Notes: generated by a model from the letters alone, not told the origin. DNA of 33,895 bases from Firmicutes bacterium CAG:534 (GCA_000436115.1 FR894562.1:51141-85035), one strand, 5' to 3'; shown: positions 24,063-32,505, counted from the stretch's first letter. Numbers and translations are program-made.

Positions 24063-27000
24063 TTGAAAAAACTGCTTTCAAGATGGTATCTGGTGATCAC
24101 AGCAGGTTTTCTGCTTTTTGCGCTGCTGGTGTTTGGCATTTGCGGAGAGGACAGTATCATTGCGATCCATGATAATCTGGATCTGTTTGTGCCGCAGTAC
24201 CAGATGATGAAGGATACCGGAACATTCTTTTCCCATAATGCATCCGTGCCTTTTCTGGGAGGGATCAGCAGAGATGTGCTTCCCTCGGAGTTTTCCCTTT
24301 ATACCATCCTTTATATGATCCTGCCGGCTTATCCCGCTTATGTAGCCGGTTACCTGATAAAGATCCTTGTGGCATTGTTTTCCTGTATTCTGCTTGCAAA
24401 GGATTTCTGCGGGGACAGCTATGCAAAGTACAGGCCCATTGCGTGGCTGTGTGCGCTTTCCTATGGCGTTTTAAATGTTTTTCCCAACTTCGGGATCCCT
24501 TTTGCTTCGATCCCCTTAGTTGTTTATCTTCTCAGAAGGATCTATCATGGGGCAGAGTTTAAAAAGATCCTGCCTTTCTATGTGGCTTTGTTCTTCTATC
24601 CTTTTGTATCCTATTTTTCCTATTTTGGCCTTTTTATCCTGGCGTATATGGCAGTGGCGTTTATCTGGCTCTGGATCAGGGACAGAAAGTTTCCCGCAAG
24701 GATCCTGCTTGCCATTTTGATCCTTTCCGTGGGCTGCATCCTGTTTGAATACCGCCTGTTTGGAACCATGCTCTTTGGGCAGGAAGAAACCATAAGATCT
24801 ACCATGGAGGCCGGCAGCATGTCTGCGGGAGAAATCCTTTTCATGATCATTGACAGCTTTTTAAAGGGAATGTTCCATACGGAAAGCATGCACACTTATC
24901 TGGTGCTGCCGGTCTGTATGATCTATTTCTTTTATTTAAACGGTTCCTATCTGGTTCAAAAGAAGGGAAAAGCAATTTTCCATGATGTTTACAACCTGCT
25001 GATGCTGGTGCTTTTGTTTAACAGCGTGATCTATGGGATTTATTACTGGGAAGGCTTCAGAAAGCTGGTGGAAACGATCTGTCCTCCCTTAACAGGATGG
25101 CAGTTTAACCGGACTATTTTTTTCAGCCCGTTTATATGGTATGCGGCCTTTTTCCTGGTGCTGAAAAGGCTTTATGACAATGGAAAACAAATTTTGAAAG
25201 GCGCTGCCAACCTGCTCTCCGTGGCGGCTGTCCTTATCATTGTACTAGGGGGAGGCAGGTACAATGATCTTTATCATACCTGCTACAGCAAAGCCTATGA
25301 ACTGCTGAAAGGGCAGAAAACAGACCAGCTCAGCTTTGCAGAATTTTATTCTGAGGAGCTGTTTGAAAAAGCAAAAGAGGACATTGATTATGAGGGGCAG
25401 TGGTCGGCAGCTTATGGATTTTATCCGGCAACACTGGAATACAATGGCATTGCAACCTTAGACGGATATCTGGGCTTTTACTCCCAGTTATATAAAGAAG
25501 AATTCCGCAAGATGATAGCGCCGGCCCTTGACAGGGTAGAGGCAAGCAGGGAATATTTTGATACCTGGGGGGCAAGGGCATATCTTTATTCCGGAACAGA
25601 TCTTTCCATTGTGAACGGAACCAGAAGCTATGAGATAACTGACAGAAATCTCTATCTGGATGTGGATGCCTTTAAAGCCCTTGGAGGGCGCTATATCTTT
25701 TCCAGAATAGAGCTTGAAAATGCACAGGAGATCGGACTGACCCTGGAAGGGATTTATACCCACGAAAGCTCTCCCTATACTTTATATGTATACCGGACAA
25801 CCTCACGTTATCAGACAAAGGAGCATTCCGATCTTTCCTATGAGGAGCGAAAGGAGACCAGCTATGATAAGGAGCTTTTGAAAACGCAGATCAAAACCCT
25901 GTTAGAGCTGGCGCAGGAGGACAGTGACGAGCATCAGGATGAGGTGAGAGAGGCCTATGAGCTTTTGGTTGAGGAGCTCAGAAAGCTTTCAACGGCAAAT
26001 GCCATGGCAGAGATCGCCTATGATCAGGATGTGTTGTCTGAGGAAGCGGCAGAAAAAAAAGAGCAGACCGTTGCAGATATTGTGGAATGTTCAGATGAAG
26101 CCTATATTTCCTTAAGGGAAATTGCAAAGTCTCCTTACCGGAAGGTGTTAGAGGAATATCTGGATCCTTCTTATGTGGATGCGCTTGCGGAGTATGTGGA
26201 GGAGACGGACAGGGAAAAGGAGATCGCTTTAAAGGAGAACAGCCTGAAGCAGGAATATGCCCAGGCGGCACAGGAGGAATATTCTTTTGAGTATCAGGGA
26301 GAGGAATGGACCGTACAGCGCTTTACACAGGAAATGGACTCCCTTTCCCAGGAGGATACGGCGGCAATTTATCAGGGGCTAAACAAAGAGAGGAATGCCG
26401 TACTGGGTGAAATTTATCTGGAGCTGGTGGCCTTGCGCAACGAGGAAGCACAGATCAACGGCTATGATAATTATGCGGAATATGCTTATGAAAATCTCTA
26501 TATCAGGGATTATACCTTAAAGGATGCCAAGGATTTATTCCGGGAAATACGAAAAGAAGTGGTTCCGGTCCTTACGGATATCAGGGAATACCTTACAGAA
26601 GAAGGGGCAAAATATCAGGAGATATACAATTCCCAGATCACAGTAGACCAAAATGATATTTTCCCGGCCATCCGTCCGTATCTGGAGCAGGTAGACCCGG
26701 AGCTTACAGAGGCGATGGATCATATGCTGTCCTGCGGGCTTTATGATGTGGAAGAGGGAACCTATAAGGCGCAGGTAGGGTTTACCACAGATCTGAACTA
26801 CTATGGAGACGCCTTTATCTTTCTGGATCCCGATGGGACATATTACGATTACACGGTATCTGTCCATGAATTTGGACACTACAACAGATTTTATCATAAT
26901 ACAGAAGGACTTTTAGAACAGGGAAATAATGTGGATCTGTCGGAGATTCACTCCCAGGGGTTAGAAGTTCTGCTTGCGGATCGCATGGGACAGATCGTAT

Positions 27001-27503
27001 CAAAGGAAACGCTGGAGGAAGCAGACTATAGCAGGGAAGAACTGAATGAGGCAATAACGCTGATGCAGCTTTATGATGTGGCGGGGGCGCTTACACAGGT
27101 GGCACTGATCTCAGACTTTGAGATACAGGTTTATGAAAATCCTGAGATGTCTCTGGAGGAAATGGCAAAGCTGTACTATAATCTTTCGGCTAAATACGGC
27201 TTTTACTATGTTTCCCAGATCACATCCCTTTATGACTGGTCAGAGGTGCCGCATCTGTATAACAGTCCGTGCTACTATATTTCCTATTTGACGTCGGCTC
27301 TTTCCAGTCTGGATCTGTTTACCCTTTCCGGTGAGGACAGGCATGCAGCTGTAGAAACCTACATGGAGCTTACCACGCTGCCGTCCTATGTTCCTTACTG
27401 CAGCGGCATAGAGAGCGTTGGACTGAGGGACGTTTTTGAAAAGGGTGTTCCCGGGGACATCGTTACGGAGACAGCGGAAATGATGGGAATATACGCTCAT
27501 TAA
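24063..27503 (+). CDS. Fusion of a polytopic GT-C/DUF6044-like membrane domain with an M3-like zinc metallopeptidase
   Basis: 1146 residues in one uninterrupted frame. Residues 1 to about 395 hold roughly ten membrane helices. The first large loop carries AIHDNLD at 34-40, an acidic motif in the position used by GT-C glycosyltransferases and, from memory, seen in DUF6044 (YkoS-like) proteins. A soluble part follows to about 590, then a charged helical linker. From about 600 to the end the sequence matches M3 (oligoendopeptidase F-like) peptidases: HEFGH at 935-939 with E961 in LSEIHSQGLE as third zinc ligand, 22 residues on. Start: TTG 24063, with AAGGAGG at 24046-24052; no in-frame ATG is near. 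It follows GT2 by 17 bases. If the C-terminus faces out, it would be an extracellular peptidase tethered to a glycosyltransferase. I know of no described protein with this pairing. Confidence is high for the gene and peptidase motif, moderate for the membrane family. Confidence 0.85.
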   Translation: MKKLLSRWYLVITAGFLLFALLVFGICGEDSIIAIHDNLDLFVPQYQMMKDTGTFFSHNASVPFLGGISRDVLPSEFSLYTILYMILPAYPAYVAGYLIKILVALFSCILLAKDFCGDSYAKYRPIAWLCALSYGVLNVFPNFGIPFASIPLVVYLLRRIYHGAEFKKILPFYVALFFYPFVSYFSYFGLFILAYMAVAFIWLWIRDRKFPARILLAILILSVGCILFEYRLFGTMLFGQEETIRSTMEAGSMSAGEILFMIIDSFLKGMFHTESMHTYLVLPVCMIYFFYLNGSYLVQKKGKAIFHDVYNLLMLVLLFNSVIYGIYYWEGFRKLVETICPPLTGWQFNRTIFFSPFIWYAAFFLVLKRLYDNGKQILKGAANLLSVAAVLIIVLGGGRYNDLYHTCYSKAYELLKGQKTDQLSFAEFYSEELFEKAKEDIDYEGQWSAAYGFYPATLEYNGIATLDGYLGFYSQLYKEEFRKMIAPALDRVEASREYFDTWGARAYLYSGTDLSIVNGTRSYEITDRNLYLDVDAFKALGGRYIFSRIELENAQEIGLTLEGIYTHESSPYTLYVYRTTSRYQTKEHSDLSYEERKETSYDKELLKTQIKTLLELAQEDSDEHQDEVREAYELLVEELRKLSTANAMAEIAYDQDVLSEEAAEKKEQTVADIVECSDEAYISLREIAKSPYRKVLEEYLDPSYVDALAEYVEETDREKEIALKENSLKQEYAQAAQEEYSFEYQGEEWTVQRFTQEMDSLSQEDTAAIYQGLNKERNAVLGEIYLELVALRNEEAQINGYDNYAEYAYENLYIRDYTLKDAKDLFREIRKEVVPVLTDIREYLTEEGAKYQEIYNSQITVDQNDIFPAIRPYLEQVDPELTEAMDHMLSCGLYDVEEGTYKAQVGFTTDLNYYGDAFIFLDPDGTYYDYTVSVHEFGHYNRFYHNTEGLLEQGNNVDLSEIHSQGLEVLLADRMGQIVSKETLEEADYSREELNEAITLMQLYDVAGALTQVALISDFEIQVYENPEMSLEEMAKLYYNLSAKYGFYYVSQITSLYDWSEVPHLYNSPCYYISYLTSALSSLDLFTLSGEDRHAAVETYMELTTLPSYVPYCSGIESVGLRDVFEKGVPGDIVTETAEMMGIYAH

Positions 27504-27519
27504 GGAGAGATAAAAAGAG

Positions 27520-27551
27520 CTCCCGGCAGAATGCTTCTGCCGGGAGTTTTT
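27520..27551. terminator. Bidirectional terminator between the fusion gene and prs
   Basis: CTCCCGGCAGA (27520-27530) and TCTGCCGGGAG (27536-27546) form an eleven-pair GC-rich stem with a five-base loop. TTTTT follows on the plus strand (27547-27551). On the minus strand the stem is followed by CTCTTTTTA. It separates two convergent operons and can serve both. Confidence 0.95.
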
Positions 27552-27575
27552 GTATGAGAAATCATTTGATCCGGT

Positions 27576-28766
27576 TTAACTGATGGCTTCCCCTGTTTTG
27601 TATTTGGCAACAACCTTCTGAATACGCTCGCTGGGATTAAGCAGGTCGCTGATGGAAGCATCATGGTTTAAGGTATCGATCAGATATGCAATATACTTGC
27701 TCATGTCGCAGTCGATATACCATTCACGCTTTAAAAGCTCCGGAGTCTGGTAGATCAGGTTGGTGGTGAGCACTCTGTCGATAATACCGCTCTCATAAGC
27801 CTTGTCAAAGCGCTCAAGCCCGTTGGTAAAAAGACCGAAGGTGGTGCAGATAAAGATCTTGCGGGCCTTCCGTTCCTTTAAGGCGGTGGCGACCTCCAGC
27901 ACGCTTTCGCCGGAAGAAATCATATCATCGATAATTACCATATCCTTGCCTTCCACATCCGTTCCAAGAAATTCATGGGCAACAATGGGATTGCGTCCGT
28001 TTACAATGCGGGTATAATCACGCCGCTTGTAGAACATACCCATATCAAGTCCCAGTACGTTAGCCATATAAATAGCACGTCCCATACCGCCTTCATCAGG
28101 GCTGATGACCATCATATGATCGGAATCAAGCTGAAGGTCAGGTACATGCTTTAAAAGACCCTTAATAAACTGATAAGTGGGCTGGACGGTTTCAAAACCG
28201 TGAAGTGGAATTGCATTTTGCACTCTGGGGTCGTGGGCGTCAAAGGTGACGATATTGTCTACGCCCATATGAACCATTTCCTGAAGGGCCAGCGCACAGT
28301 CAAGGGATTCTCTGGCGGTTCTCTTATGCTGTCTGCTTTCATAAAGGAAGGGCATGATTACCGTGATCCGTCTTGCCTTGCCGCCTACTGCAGCAATAAT
28401 TCTTTTCAGATCCTGATAGTGATCGTCCGGGGACATATGATTTTCATGTCCGCACAGAGAATAGGTCAGGCTGTAATTGGCTACATCTACAAGAATATAA
28501 AGATCGCTTCCGCGGACGGACTCTAAAATAACTCCCTTTGCCTCTCCGGTACCAAAACGGGGAACCTTGGTCTGTAAGATATAGGAGTCGCGCTGATAGC
28601 CGGCAAAGGCCAGGCTGTTTTTATGCTCGCTTTCGCGGACGGTACGCCACTTTACCAGATAATCATTTACTTTTTCTCCCAGGGACCTACAGCCCTCAAG
28701 AGGGATGATTCCAAGAGAACCTACAGGAATAGTCTCCAAGTTTCTTGTTTCTTCACGTTGCGCCAT
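27576..28766 (-). CDS. prs: Ribose-phosphate pyrophosphokinase, long divergent form
   Basis: Makes PRPP from ribose-5-phosphate and ATP, the precursor for nucleotides, His and Trp. 396 residues, about 80 longer than typical bacterial Prs. The extra length is mainly an N-terminal extension plus a longer flexible loop. Motifs: PFLYESRQHKRT (ATP-binding region), FDAHDPRVQNAIP, YKRRDYTR with catalytic-type K247, and the PRPP loop IIDDMISSGES at about 278-288, where the usual DTGGT is replaced by SSGES. These changes make it divergent, so it may be a second Prs homologue; I am confident of the family, less of the activity. Start: ATG at 28766 with GTGAGGT upstream. It is the last gene of a leftward dnaD-loader-prs transcript, nine bases from the preceding stop. 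Confidence 0.88.
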   Translation of the reverse strand: MAQREETRNLETIPVGSLGIIPLEGCRSLGEKVNDYLVKWRTVRESEHKNSLAFAGYQRDSYILQTKVPRFGTGEAKGVILESVRGSDLYILVDVANYSLTYSLCGHENHMSPDDHYQDLKRIIAAVGGKARRITVIMPFLYESRQHKRTARESLDCALALQEMVHMGVDNIVTFDAHDPRVQNAIPLHGFETVQPTYQFIKGLLKHVPDLQLDSDHMMVISPDEGGMGRAIYMANVLGLDMGMFYKRRDYTRIVNGRNPIVAHEFLGTDVEGKDMVIIDDMISSGESVLEVATALKERKARKIFICTTFGLFTNGLERFDKAYESGIIDRVLTTNLIYQTPELLKREWYIDCDMSKYIAYLIDTLNHDASISDLLNPSERIQKVVAKYKTGEAIS

Positions 28767-28775
28767 GAAGGTACC

Positions 28776-29744
28776 TCACTTTCTGTTTTGCAGTCTTTTT
28801 TTTAGCATCCGGATGTCAGGCCCGGTAAACTTACATATGGTATACTGATTGGTCAACCTGGAAAAAACACGGTCAGAATAACGGTTTCGTATATCCTCCA
28901 GGGATAAATTCGTTGAAATAATCGTAGATTTCTGTCTCAGATGCCTTTCGTTTAAAAGGGAAAAAAACTGAGAAGCGGTCATATTGCCAGTGTATTCTGT
29001 CCCCAGATCATCAATGATAAGCAGGTCGCAGGAAAGAAGATCCTCATGGACGTTCTGCGCTTCTGTATTTTTATAATCAAATCTGCTGCGGGAAAGATGA
29101 TCAAATAATTCAGCGGCGCTGAAATAAATAACAGAATGGCCGGATTCGATCAGATCTTTTGCGATACAGCCGGATAAAAAGGATTTGCCCGTACCCACTG
29201 TACCATAAAATAATAAATTGTGGTAGTCTAAATCAAAAGATTTGAGAAATTGTTGACACGCGGCAACAGCATTCTGGAACCGGGTCAGATCTTCGCCCTG
29301 ATAATAGGAATAAGAAAGAGTATCCCAGTTTTCTTTTTCAAGCTGGGAACGGATACCGGACTGCTCATAGAGAAGATCGATAACAGCCTGCCTGAAACAG
29401 TGGCATTTGACGCCGTCACGGTAGCCGGTGTCCTTACAATCGGGACAGTCGTAAATAGGATCAAGATAATCTGCGGGAAGAGAAGCCTGTGCAAGAAGCT
29501 GCTTTTTCTGGGCAGAAAGCTCACTGACCGTTTCATGCAGCTTTGTGAGCGCCGAAGTGTCGCCTTCTAACAGCTTCCTGCCCTGCATGACGCAGACGGA
29601 AGCGATCTGATCAGACAGCTGCTTATAACCGGGAACATGTTCTTTTACATAAGCGCTGCGCTCCTCAAGAAGATGTCTGTTTTTGGTTTGTCTATCCTCA
29701 TATTCACGCATGATAGCGTCGTATTTCGCATTACTGATTGCCAC
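28776..29744 (-). CDS. Replicative helicase loader, DnaI/DnaC-like AAA+ ATPase
   Basis: 322 residues from a GTG start at 29744. Start evidence: AGGAG (29755-29751) lies six bases upstream on the minus strand; the open frame continues 36 codons further but has no such site. N-terminal helical region, then a zinc-type cluster at C100, C103, C114 and C116 (CPDCKDTGYRDG, CHC), then the AAA+ domain: Walker A YGTVGTGKS at about 180-188 and Walker B LLIIDDLGTE at 241-250. DnaI and DnaC proteins load the hexameric helicase onto DNA at the origin and on restart. dnaD lies 31 bases upstream, the usual partner. IstB transposase helpers share the ATPase fold, but no transposase is present, so the loader role is favoured. 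Confidence 0.9.
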   Translation of the reverse strand: MAISNAKYDAIMREYEDRQTKNRHLLEERSAYVKEHVPGYKQLSDQIASVCVMQGRKLLEGDTSALTKLHETVSELSAQKKQLLAQASLPADYLDPIYDCPDCKDTGYRDGVKCHCFRQAVIDLLYEQSGIRSQLEKENWDTLSYSYYQGEDLTRFQNAVAACQQFLKSFDLDYHNLLFYGTVGTGKSFLSGCIAKDLIESGHSVIYFSAAELFDHLSRSRFDYKNTEAQNVHEDLLSCDLLIIDDLGTEYTGNMTASQFFSLLNERHLRQKSTIISTNLSLEDIRNRYSDRVFSRLTNQYTICKFTGPDIRMLKKRLQNRK

Positions 29745-29775
29745 AATGTTCTCCTTTTTGCAAGCAAAGATAAAA

Positions 29776-30822
29776 TCAGTTGCTGATAAGCTCCTTTTCC
29801 AGAGCATCAAAATCATAATCATTATGTAAAAACTGATTAAATTGTCCGGCATTCCCGGAAGAGGTACGGGGCGCTGTCAGGCGGTTTTTCTGATAAGCTT
29901 CATCCAGAGCCTTAATGTCGGAAACGTGATGAACCTTTTTCTGGTACCAGCTGTTTAAAATACTGTCTGCATATTCAAAACGATGCTTGTCCGTGGCCAT
30001 TACCGTACGGCTGCAGGCTTCCTGAATGACGGCAGGTTCAAAGCCGTATTCCCGTGACCATTTCATGGCATAGGAAACTTCTGTCCTTGTGGGAGAGCCT
30101 GACTTTCCAAGGGCTTTCATCACATCATAAACGGTTTTATCATATTTCTGGATTGCCTTTGCTGCCTGCTTCGGGGTTTTGATCCCTTCCTCTGCCCAGC
30201 TTATGGCAACCTTTTCAATATAACGGAAGTCCTTTTTCCCCTTATCAACACAATATTGAATGAGATAATCGATCAGATCCTCTGAAAATCCCAGCTTATC
30301 CGTAAAGAACAGGATCGTCTTGATCTCTGATGCCCCAAGGGGCTTGCCCAGATACTGTTCCGCAACAAAAATAAGCTGCGAGGTCTCCTCGCGGTCCTTA
30401 AATTCCCTGAGCTGGTCTAAGCTGTATACAGGCTTTGCAAAGTCCTTTTCCGGCTCCCTGGAAGGCGTAATGCGTGCCTCTTTTGAAACTACCGGAGTAA
30501 GGACAGAGGCGGGCTGGGCCTTTCTTAAAGAGGGATTCAGGAGCAGAATGCCGCAAAGGGTCTTGGCCTGGTCGAATTCCAGGGAAAGAAGTCCTGCTTT
30601 TTCCCAATATTTCAGCGCACGGAGAACATCCTTTTCCGTGTGGTTAAATTTATCGGCAATATCGGATACACTGGTGGTAAGCCCTGCGGTCATCATGCGG
30701 AGAAGATAAAGATAGACCTTGATCTGCGCATCATTGGCATCCTTCATATATTCGTCAATAAAAAAATTAGAGACCACGGTTACATCTCCGCCGCCCGAAT
30801 TCAAAATCTTAAAACAACCCAT
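29776..30822 (-). CDS. dnaD: DnaD-like primosomal replication protein
   Basis: 348 residues. An N-terminal winged-helix-like region (about 20-90; IADKFNHTEKDVLRALKYWEKAGLL) recognises or remodels DNA and interacts with partners in DnaD proteins. Two DnaD/DnaB-2 domains follow, each ending in the YxxxIxxxW-type motif: YIEKVAISW at 201-209 and YADSILNSW at 284-292. The helicase loader follows 31 bases downstream; together they would act in helicase loading at the origin. Start: ATG 30822, with AGGTGA upstream on the minus strand; a GTG at 30831 is a possible alternative adding three residues. Promoter: extended -10 TGTTATAAT. A cluster of DnaA boxes lies just upstream, so DnaA control of this operon is plausible but inferred. 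Confidence 0.92.
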   Translation of the reverse strand: MGCFKILNSGGGDVTVVSNFFIDEYMKDANDAQIKVYLYLLRMMTAGLTTSVSDIADKFNHTEKDVLRALKYWEKAGLLSLEFDQAKTLCGILLLNPSLRKAQPASVLTPVVSKEARITPSREPEKDFAKPVYSLDQLREFKDREETSQLIFVAEQYLGKPLGASEIKTILFFTDKLGFSEDLIDYLIQYCVDKGKKDFRYIEKVAISWAEEGIKTPKQAAKAIQKYDKTVYDVMKALGKSGSPTRTEVSYAMKWSREYGFEPAVIQEACSRTVMATDKHRFEYADSILNSWYQKKVHHVSDIKALDEAYQKNRLTAPRTSSGNAGQFNQFLHNDYDFDALEKELISN

Positions 30823-30870
30823 TAGGTTCACCTGACCTTATCCATATTTACATCATTGAAAGCATGTTGA

Positions 30871-30876
30871 ATTATA
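30871..30876 (-). promoter_or_regulatory. -10 element of the dnaD-loader-prs operon
   Basis: On the minus strand TGTTATAAT, an extended -10 with a perfect TATAAT (30876-30871). The -35 is weak (TTTTAT at 17 bases). It lies about 50 bases before dnaD and about 70 bases downstream of the nearest DnaA box. Confidence 0.65.
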
Positions 30877-30946
30877 ACACAAGCCCCCTCAAAATAAAAT
30901 AGGAAAAATGACAAAAGATCCAGTGTTTTCAAGGGTTCTGGCGAAA

Positions 30947-31060
30947 TGTGGACAGTGTGGACAATGTGGATATCAGGAGAAAGATCAGGCTTTTAAAGTA
31001 AAAAATATCCACAGTTGCAGGACGTAAAATTCAGCCCTGAAATGTGGATATTGTGGATAA
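30947..31060 (+). promoter_or_regulatory. Cluster of six DnaA-box-like 9-mers
   Basis: Consensus TGTGGATAA (reverse TTATCCACA). Copies: TGTGGACAG 30947-30955, TGTGGACAA 30956-30964 and TGTGGATAT 30965-30973 in direct, gap-free tandem; TGTGGATAT on the minus strand 31005-31013; then TGTGGATAT 31043-31051 and a perfect TGTGGATAA 31052-31060, again gap-free. The last box abuts the murC stop codon. The spacer between murC and dnaD is thus mostly boxes. There is no dnaA or dnaN here, so this is more likely a DnaA-binding regulatory or titration cluster than oriC. It lies upstream of the replication operon dnaD-loader. Confidence 0.8.
31000..31051 (-). terminator. Probable murC terminator built from two inverted DnaA boxes
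   Basis: Read leftward, ATATCCACA (31051-31043) pairs perfectly with TGTGGATAT (31013-31005) and five T follow (31004-31000). Inside, TT/AA and CAGG/CCTG pairs extend the stem past one mismatch and a bulge, leaving a loop of about 14 bases. This has intrinsic-terminator form, ten bases after the murC stop. Confidence 0.65.
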
Positions 31061-32443
31061 TTAAGCCTTAAGAAGATTTTCCCCGATGTTTACCACATCT
31101 CCGGCTCCCATAGTTATCAACAAATCACCAGGGGTACAATTTTCCAAAATAAATTTTTGAATCTGCTCAAAGGACGGAAAATAGTAACAGGTTTTCCCCA
31201 GGGCAGTGATCTGATCCTTCAGGGTTTCGGAGCTGATGCCCAGGTTATTGGTCTCCCTGGCCGGATAAATATCAGCCAGAATCACCTGATCAGCCAGGGA
31301 AAGGGCTTTTGCAAAGTCCTGCATAAAAGCCTTGGTCCTGGTGTAGGTATGAGGCTGGAACACGCACCAGAGGGTCTTGTGGGGATAATTTGCAGCAGCC
31401 TTTAAAGTTGCAGTAATTTCTGTGGGATGATGAGCATAATCATCTATTATAACAATACCGTTTACTTTTCCCTTGTATTCAAAACGTCTGTCGGTTCCGC
31501 TAAAGGAGGACAAGGCCTTCTTTAGGGTTTCATAGGGAATGGAAAACAGATCGGAAAGAGCAATAGCAGCCAGTGCATTCAGGACATTGTGCTCTCCCGG
31601 AACCTTCAGGGTAAAACGTTCTTTTTCTGCAGAGCCTTTGCGGCAGAGGGTAAAGGAAGCACAGCCGGCTTCATCATAAACGATGTCTTCAGGGAAATAA
31701 TCTGCGTGGGGGGTCTGCCCGAAGGTTACCACATTGCAGGTAAGCCCCTCCAGGATCGTTTCCTTATGAGGAATGTCATCACCAATGATCAGGGTGCCAT
31801 CACTTGGAAGGAGGGAAGCAAAACGGTGGAAGGAATTTCTGATGTCATCAATATCCTTAAAGAAATCCAGATGATCTTCCTCCACATTTAGGATGATCCC
31901 GATCTTTGGGAAAAAGCTGAGAAAGCTGTTGGTATACTCACAGGCTTCCGTAACAAAAAAATCGGAATGGCCAATTCGGACATTGCCTCCTATGGATTTC
32001 AGAATGCCGCCGATGGAAAGCGTAGGATCCGCATCCGCCGCCAGCAGAATTTCGGATACCATGGAGGTGGTAGTGGTTTTGCCGTGGGTGCCCGATATGG
32101 CAACGGGAAGCTTGTAGTTGCGCATCATCTGCCCGAGAAGCTCTGCACGGGTCAGGGAAGGGATCGCAAGCTGTTTCATGGCTGCATATTCGGGATTGTC
32201 AGGGTGGATCGCACTGGTATATACCACAAGGTCGGGACGATCCGCAAGGTTTTCCGCCTTTTGACCGTAATAGATCACGGCGCCTTTCTGTTCCAGGTGC
32301 TCGGTAAGAGGAGATTTTTTGGCATCAGAGCCGGATACGGAAAAGCCTTCCTCCAAAAGAATTTCGGCAAGGCCGCTCATGCTGATGCCCCCGATTCCGA
32401 TAAAGTGTATGTGACAGGGATGGTTGAAATTAATCTGATACAT
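31061..32443 (-). CDS. murC: UDP-N-acetylmuramate--L-alanine ligase
   Basis: First amino-acid addition in peptidoglycan precursor synthesis: attaches L-Ala to UDP-MurNAc, cytoplasmic. 460 residues, standard length. N-terminal UDP-binding HFIGIGGISMSGLAEIL, ATP loop SGTHGKTTTT (about 117-125), NVEEDHLDFF with the metal-site acids, and the C-terminal DDYAHHPTEI and FQPHTYTRTKAF blocks that mark MurC. Start: ATG at 32443, with GGAAAGGA six bases upstream on the minus strand. It is monocistronic by appearance, with its own promoter (TATAAT on the minus strand at 32505-32500) and a terminator in the DnaA-box spacer. It lies apart from ddl-murF, 8.9 kb away, so the pathway is split. Confidence 0.96.
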   Translation of the reverse strand: MYQINFNHPCHIHFIGIGGISMSGLAEILLEEGFSVSGSDAKKSPLTEHLEQKGAVIYYGQKAENLADRPDLVVYTSAIHPDNPEYAAMKQLAIPSLTRAELLGQMMRNYKLPVAISGTHGKTTTTSMVSEILLAADADPTLSIGGILKSIGGNVRIGHSDFFVTEACEYTNSFLSFFPKIGIILNVEEDHLDFFKDIDDIRNSFHRFASLLPSDGTLIIGDDIPHKETILEGLTCNVVTFGQTPHADYFPEDIVYDEAGCASFTLCRKGSAEKERFTLKVPGEHNVLNALAAIALSDLFSIPYETLKKALSSFSGTDRRFEYKGKVNGIVIIDDYAHHPTEITATLKAAANYPHKTLWCVFQPHTYTRTKAFMQDFAKALSLADQVILADIYPARETNNLGISSETLKDQITALGKTCYYFPSFEQIQKFILENCTPGDLLITMGAGDVVNIGENLLKA

Positions 32444-32499
32444 AAAAATCCTTTCCTGGTGGGATATGTCCCGCTTCCTAATACAATATTGTTAACCTA

Positions 32500-32505
32500 A
32501 TTATA
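32500..32505 (-). promoter_or_regulatory. -10 element of murC
   Basis: A perfect TATAAT on the minus strand, about 57 bases before the murC start. The -35 is poor (TTGTTT at a 16-base spacing), so the call is tentative. Confidence 0.45.

Noticed and set aside
28776..29744. IstB-type transposition helper ATPase
   Set aside because: The fold is shared, but there is no istA transposase or inverted repeat, and the gene sits between dnaD and prs, the setting of a helicase loader.
30947..31060. Chromosomal replication origin (oriC)
   Set aside because: DnaA boxes are present, but dnaA, dnaN, recF or rpmH are absent and no AT-rich unwinding element is evident, so a regulatory or titration cluster is the safer reading.
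31967..32500. 177-codon plus-strand frame opposite murC
   Set aside because: Contained in murC and its promoter; no ribosome site or domain.
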